A stretch of 7,742 nt of DNA. Source: an uncultured Oxalobacteraceae bacterium (GTDB taxonomy: Bacteria; Pseudomonadota; Gammaproteobacteria; Burkholderiales; Burkholderiaceae). The stretch's first letter is position 1. Every line of letters begins with the position of its first letter. Location of the stretch: positions 1 to 7,742 of the forward strand of contig CAMLFK010000241.1 of assembly GCA_946479255.1 (NCBI GenBank), read 5' to 3'. Shown in pieces: positions 6,003-7,742 of the stretch. The position numbers and the translations under genes were made by a program. The notes below the pieces were generated by a model, which saw only the letters and a list, made by a program, of their open reading frames with translations, did not search any database and was not told the DNA's origin.

Positions 6003-6363
6003 GGCGAAGCGACGACCAATCCCCATCAATCGACATGATCGCCACCGGCGTGGCGCCATGCTCCTTGGCCCAGGCGCTGATGCTGTCGCGGTGGATGTCG
6101 GTGGCCTTGGCGGCGGTCTGCTTGAGGTAAGCGATCCACAGCGATCCCTTGTCGCCCAGGCGCTCCATGGCCTGCGGAAAATACTGTTCCAGCTCGCGCT
6201 GGTTGAGGGCGAACATCAGCACCACCTCGGCCTTTTCACGGCCCGCGTCGAGCAGTTGCTGGGGCATCTGTGACATCACGCCCGGATGGACCTCGCCGTT
6301 GAACACCGCAAGCGACTTGGCGTTCTTGAGGTACATGCGGTCGGCTATGGATTTGTCGCTCAT
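5989..6363 (-). CDS. Small DUF3052-like protein of unknown function
   Basis: A 124-residue cytoplasmic-looking protein with no signal peptide, transmembrane segment or cysteines. The N-terminus (MSDKSIADRMYLKNAKSLAVFN), the middle AEVVLMFALNQRELEQYFPQ, the GSLWIAYLKQ strand and the C-terminal DGDWSSLRLKR resemble the DUF3052 family, whose members share a xLWxxxPK strand, a D-I-(N/H)-RD helix and a final DxWSxxRL strand. The expected proline after LWIAY is Leu here. The alternating pattern suggests a small alpha/beta fold related to a truncated Rossmann-type domain; that is inference. No biochemical role is known to me. The ATG at 6363 follows a strong GAGGGGGG ribosome site 4-5 bases upstream, supporting a real, well-translated gene. 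It converges on queG with a 14-base overlap and lies 85 bases after the response regulator gene, with a possible promoter and inverted repeat in that gap. Confidence 0.75.
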   Translation of the reverse strand: MSDKSIADRMYLKNAKSLAVFNGEVHPGVMSQMPQQLLDAGREKAEVVLMFALNQRELEQYFPQAMERLGDKGSLWIAYLKQTAAKATDIHRDSISAWAKEHGATPVAIMSIDGDWSSLRLKRL

Positions 6364-6386
6364 GCTGCCCCCCTCGTTTGGTGCGT

Positions 6387-6407
6387 GGGTAAATTATGCC
6401 TTTACCC
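6387..6407. promoter_or_regulatory. Inverted repeat GGGTAAA-N7-TTTACCC over a possible -10
   Basis: Perfect 7-base arms at 6387-6393 and 6401-6407 flank TTATGCC. The site begins 24 bases upstream of the start of the DUF3052-like gene. On the minus strand CATAAT (6398-6393), a fair -10, lies within it, so a bound dimer would block or shape transcription. No T tract follows on either side, which argues against a terminator for the response regulator gene. No good -35 was found. Confidence 0.35.
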
Positions 6408-6448
6408 GGAGGGCTGCATGCACACGGTTCCGTTCGGTATCTTTTTGA

Positions 6449-7033
6449 TTACTTTAACAGTCCGGCAAGCTCGACCGCAGTCTTCACCTGCATCTTGTCG
6501 AACACATGCGAACGGTGCACCTCGACCGTGCGCATGCTGATGCCGAGCTGGTCGGCAATGACCTTGTTCATCTTGCCCGCCAGGATCAGGTCGAGCACTT
6601 CGCGTTCGCGCGCCGACAAGCTGGCCAGGCGCGCCTGTACGGCGGCCCCGGCGCCGGCCGCGCGCGACTGGGCCAGCGCCTCCTCGACCCGGTCCATCAG
6701 TTCGTTGTCGTTGAAGGGCTTTTCGAAAAAATCGAAGGCGCCGCGCTTCAAGGTGTCCACCGCCATCGGCACGTCGCCGTGGCCGGTCAGGAAAATCACC
6801 GGCAGCCGGCTGGTCAGCTGGCGCGCGCTCAGCTGGTCGAATACGGCTACACCGTTGATGTCGGGCATGCGCACATCGAGCAGGATGCAGTCGCCGCCCT
6901 CGTCGAAACTGGCGCCGGCCTCGGCGATAAACGCACGCGCCGAGGCATAGGTGCAGGCGGCAATGCCGCGCGAGCGCGCCAGCCAGGCCAGTGAATCGCG
7001 AATTGCATCTTCGTCGTCGACGATGTGCAGCAT
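6449..7033 (-). CDS. FixJ/NarL-type two-component response regulator
   Basis: A 194-residue DNA-binding response regulator. The receiver domain (1 to about 118) has the acidic pair Asp6/Asp7, the phospho-acceptor Asp53 in CILLDVRMPD, Thr83 in FLTGHGD and Lys105 in FEKPF: the full set needed for phosphorylation-driven activation. A linker at about 119-130 leads to a LuxR-type helix-turn-helix (about 131-190), including LSAREREVLDLILAGKMNK and the recognition helix around SMRTVEVHRSHV. The family term FixJ-like fits the GHGDVPMAV and FDFFEKPF wording. The start at 7033 is supported by AAGGGGAA just upstream and by position 20 bp after the kinase stop, so the two are co-transcribed and are almost certainly partners. 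Regulated genes are not evident. What signal it answers to depends on the kinase sensor domain, which is outside the window. Confidence 0.95.
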   Translation of the reverse strand: MLHIVDDEDAIRDSLAWLARSRGIAACTYASARAFIAEAGASFDEGGDCILLDVRMPDINGVAVFDQLSARQLTSRLPVIFLTGHGDVPMAVDTLKRGAFDFFEKPFNDNELMDRVEEALAQSRAAGAGAAVQARLASLSAREREVLDLILAGKMNKVIADQLGISMRTVEVHRSHVFDKMQVKTAVELAGLLK

Positions 7034-7053
7034 GGATGTTCCCCTTATAGCGC

Positions 7054-7742
7054 TTATTTAAGATGTTCCTTGGCATGCGGCTGGGCGTGCAGCGTGAATG
7101 CGAATATCGTACCGCCTTTTGGGTTGGCGCGGTGCGTCAGGGTTCCGCCATGAAATTCGATGGCCGTGCGGCAGATCGACAAGCCCATGCCCATGCCTTC
7201 CGCCTTGGTGGAAAAGAAGGGCGAGAACAGGCGCTCGGCCACGTCGGGCGCTATGCCGTGCCCCTGGTCGATGACCGACACTTCCACCTGGCCATCGGCA
7301 TGCGTGGCGCTGATGCGCAGGATGCGCCGTTCCGGGGAGATTTCCTGCATGGCTTCGATGGCGTTGCGGGTCAGGTTCAGCAAGACCTGTTCGAGCAGCA
7401 TGCGGTCGGCGCTGACATTGGGCAGGTCGGACGGGATGTCGGTCTGGATGGCGACGAAGAACTTGCGCGCCTGCAGTTCGATCAGGGTGCCGATGCCCTG
7501 GACCATGTCGGCGATGTCGACCTGCTGGCGTTCCGGTTCCCGTTTCTTGACGAACTCGTGCACGCTGCGGATGATCTGGCCGGCGCGCCTGGCCTGGGCG
7601 CTGGCTTGTTCCAGCGCCGGCTTGAGCAGGCTGGCGTCGATCGGCTGGTCGCGGCCGGCCGCCCGGTCGAGCATGTTCAGCGCGCCTGTGGTGTAGCTGG
7701 AAATGGCGGCCAGCGGCTGGTTCAGTTCGTGCGCCAGCATCG
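7054..7742 (-). CDS. Sensor histidine kinase, C-terminal part (cut by window end)
   Basis: The frame is open to the window end. The Met at 7740 is internal, because it sits one residue before the H-box. Visible: the dimerisation/phospho-acceptor helix with LAHELNQPLAA (His codon 7731-7729), then a HATPase_c domain with the N-box NLTRNAIEAM (Asn126 counting from that Met), G1 box DQGHG (158-162), F box FSPFFSTK and G2 box EGMGMGLS (181-188). All residues needed for ATP binding and autophosphorylation appear intact. The H-box wording, with Asn-Gln-Pro-Leu after His-Glu, is typical of FixL/DctB-like kinases that pair with FixJ-type regulators. The sensor region (PAS, membrane or other) is not included, so the signal is unknown. 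It is followed by its regulator 20 bp downstream. Confidence 0.93.
   Translation of the reverse strand, partial: MLAHELNQPLAAISSYTTGALNMLDRAAGRDQPIDASLLKPALEQASAQARRAGQIIRSVHEFVKKREPERQQVDIADMVQGIGTLIELQARKFFVAIQTDIPSDLPNVSADRMLLEQVLLNLTRNAIEAMQEISPERRILRISATHADGQVEVSVIDQGHGIAPDVAERLFSPFFSTKAEGMGMGLSICRTAIEFHGGTLTHRANPKGGTIFAFTLHAQPHAKEHLK

Noticed and set aside
6402..7076. 224-residue open frame on the minus strand overlapping the response regulator
   Set aside because: Shifted frame of the same DNA; the 6449-7033 frame has receiver and helix-turn-helix motifs and a good ribosome site.
7738..7740. ATG at 7740-7738 as the start of the histidine kinase
   Set aside because: It sits directly before the H-box; a kinase starting here would lack its sensor region and most of the first helix. 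The frame stays open beyond it, so the gene is cut by the window end.
1..7742. CRISPR arrays, tRNA or rRNA genes, riboswitches, phage or defence modules
   Set aside because: No regularly spaced direct repeats, no cloverleaf or rRNA-like segments, and no leader longer than about 150 bases with conserved structure were seen; all larger stretches are explained by housekeeping genes.

Overview
The window is GC-rich, densely coded bacterial chromosome. Gene content and order point to a Gram-negative betaproteobacterium, probably Oxalobacteraceae-like (Massilia/Duganella/Janthinobacterium group). That placement is inferred from protein character and from the style of the dispersed palindromic repeat at 2049-2153; no search was run. 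The genes are mostly housekeeping or envelope genes. I found no phage, insertion sequence, CRISPR, toxin-antitoxin or defence module, and nothing that amounts to a new multi-gene system.

Layout: (1) 1-64 (-) is the first 21 codons of an exported protein whose body lies outside the window. It is divergent from (2) 214-858 (+), a DedA-family membrane transporter. The 149-base gap between them holds a perfect operator-like inverted repeat and an extended -10 promoter. (3) 983-2023 (+) is a periplasmic alpha-carbonic anhydrase with an unusual Ala/Lys/Glu-rich N-terminal extension. (4) 2049-2153 is a REP/MITE-like long inverted repeat between two convergent genes. (5) 4852 down to 2171 (-) is a probable operon of tsaE, an amiC-type Tat-exported N-acetylmuramoyl-L-alanine amidase, and a D-hexose-6-phosphate mutarotase. 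(6) 4908-6002 (+) is queG, divergent from tsaE across 55 bp. (7) 5989-6363 (-) is a small DUF3052-like protein that overlaps queG tail to tail. (8) 7742 down to 6449 (-) is a two-component pair: the C-terminal part of a sensor histidine kinase (cut by the window end), then a FixJ/NarL-type response regulator.

How the genes fit together: queG (last step of queuosine biosynthesis) divergent from tsaE (t6A tRNA modification) followed by an amidase matches the E. coli queG / nnr-tsaE-amiB-mutL neighbourhood, here without nnr and with a mutarotase where mutL would be expected. DedA, the carbonic anhydrase and the amidase all act at the membrane or in the periplasm, but they are separated by terminators or strand switches and need not be co-regulated. 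The target of the two-component system cannot be told from this window. The points most worth a second look are the carbonic anhydrase N-terminal extension, the long palindromic repeat, and the two perfect inverted repeats that look like regulator binding sites.
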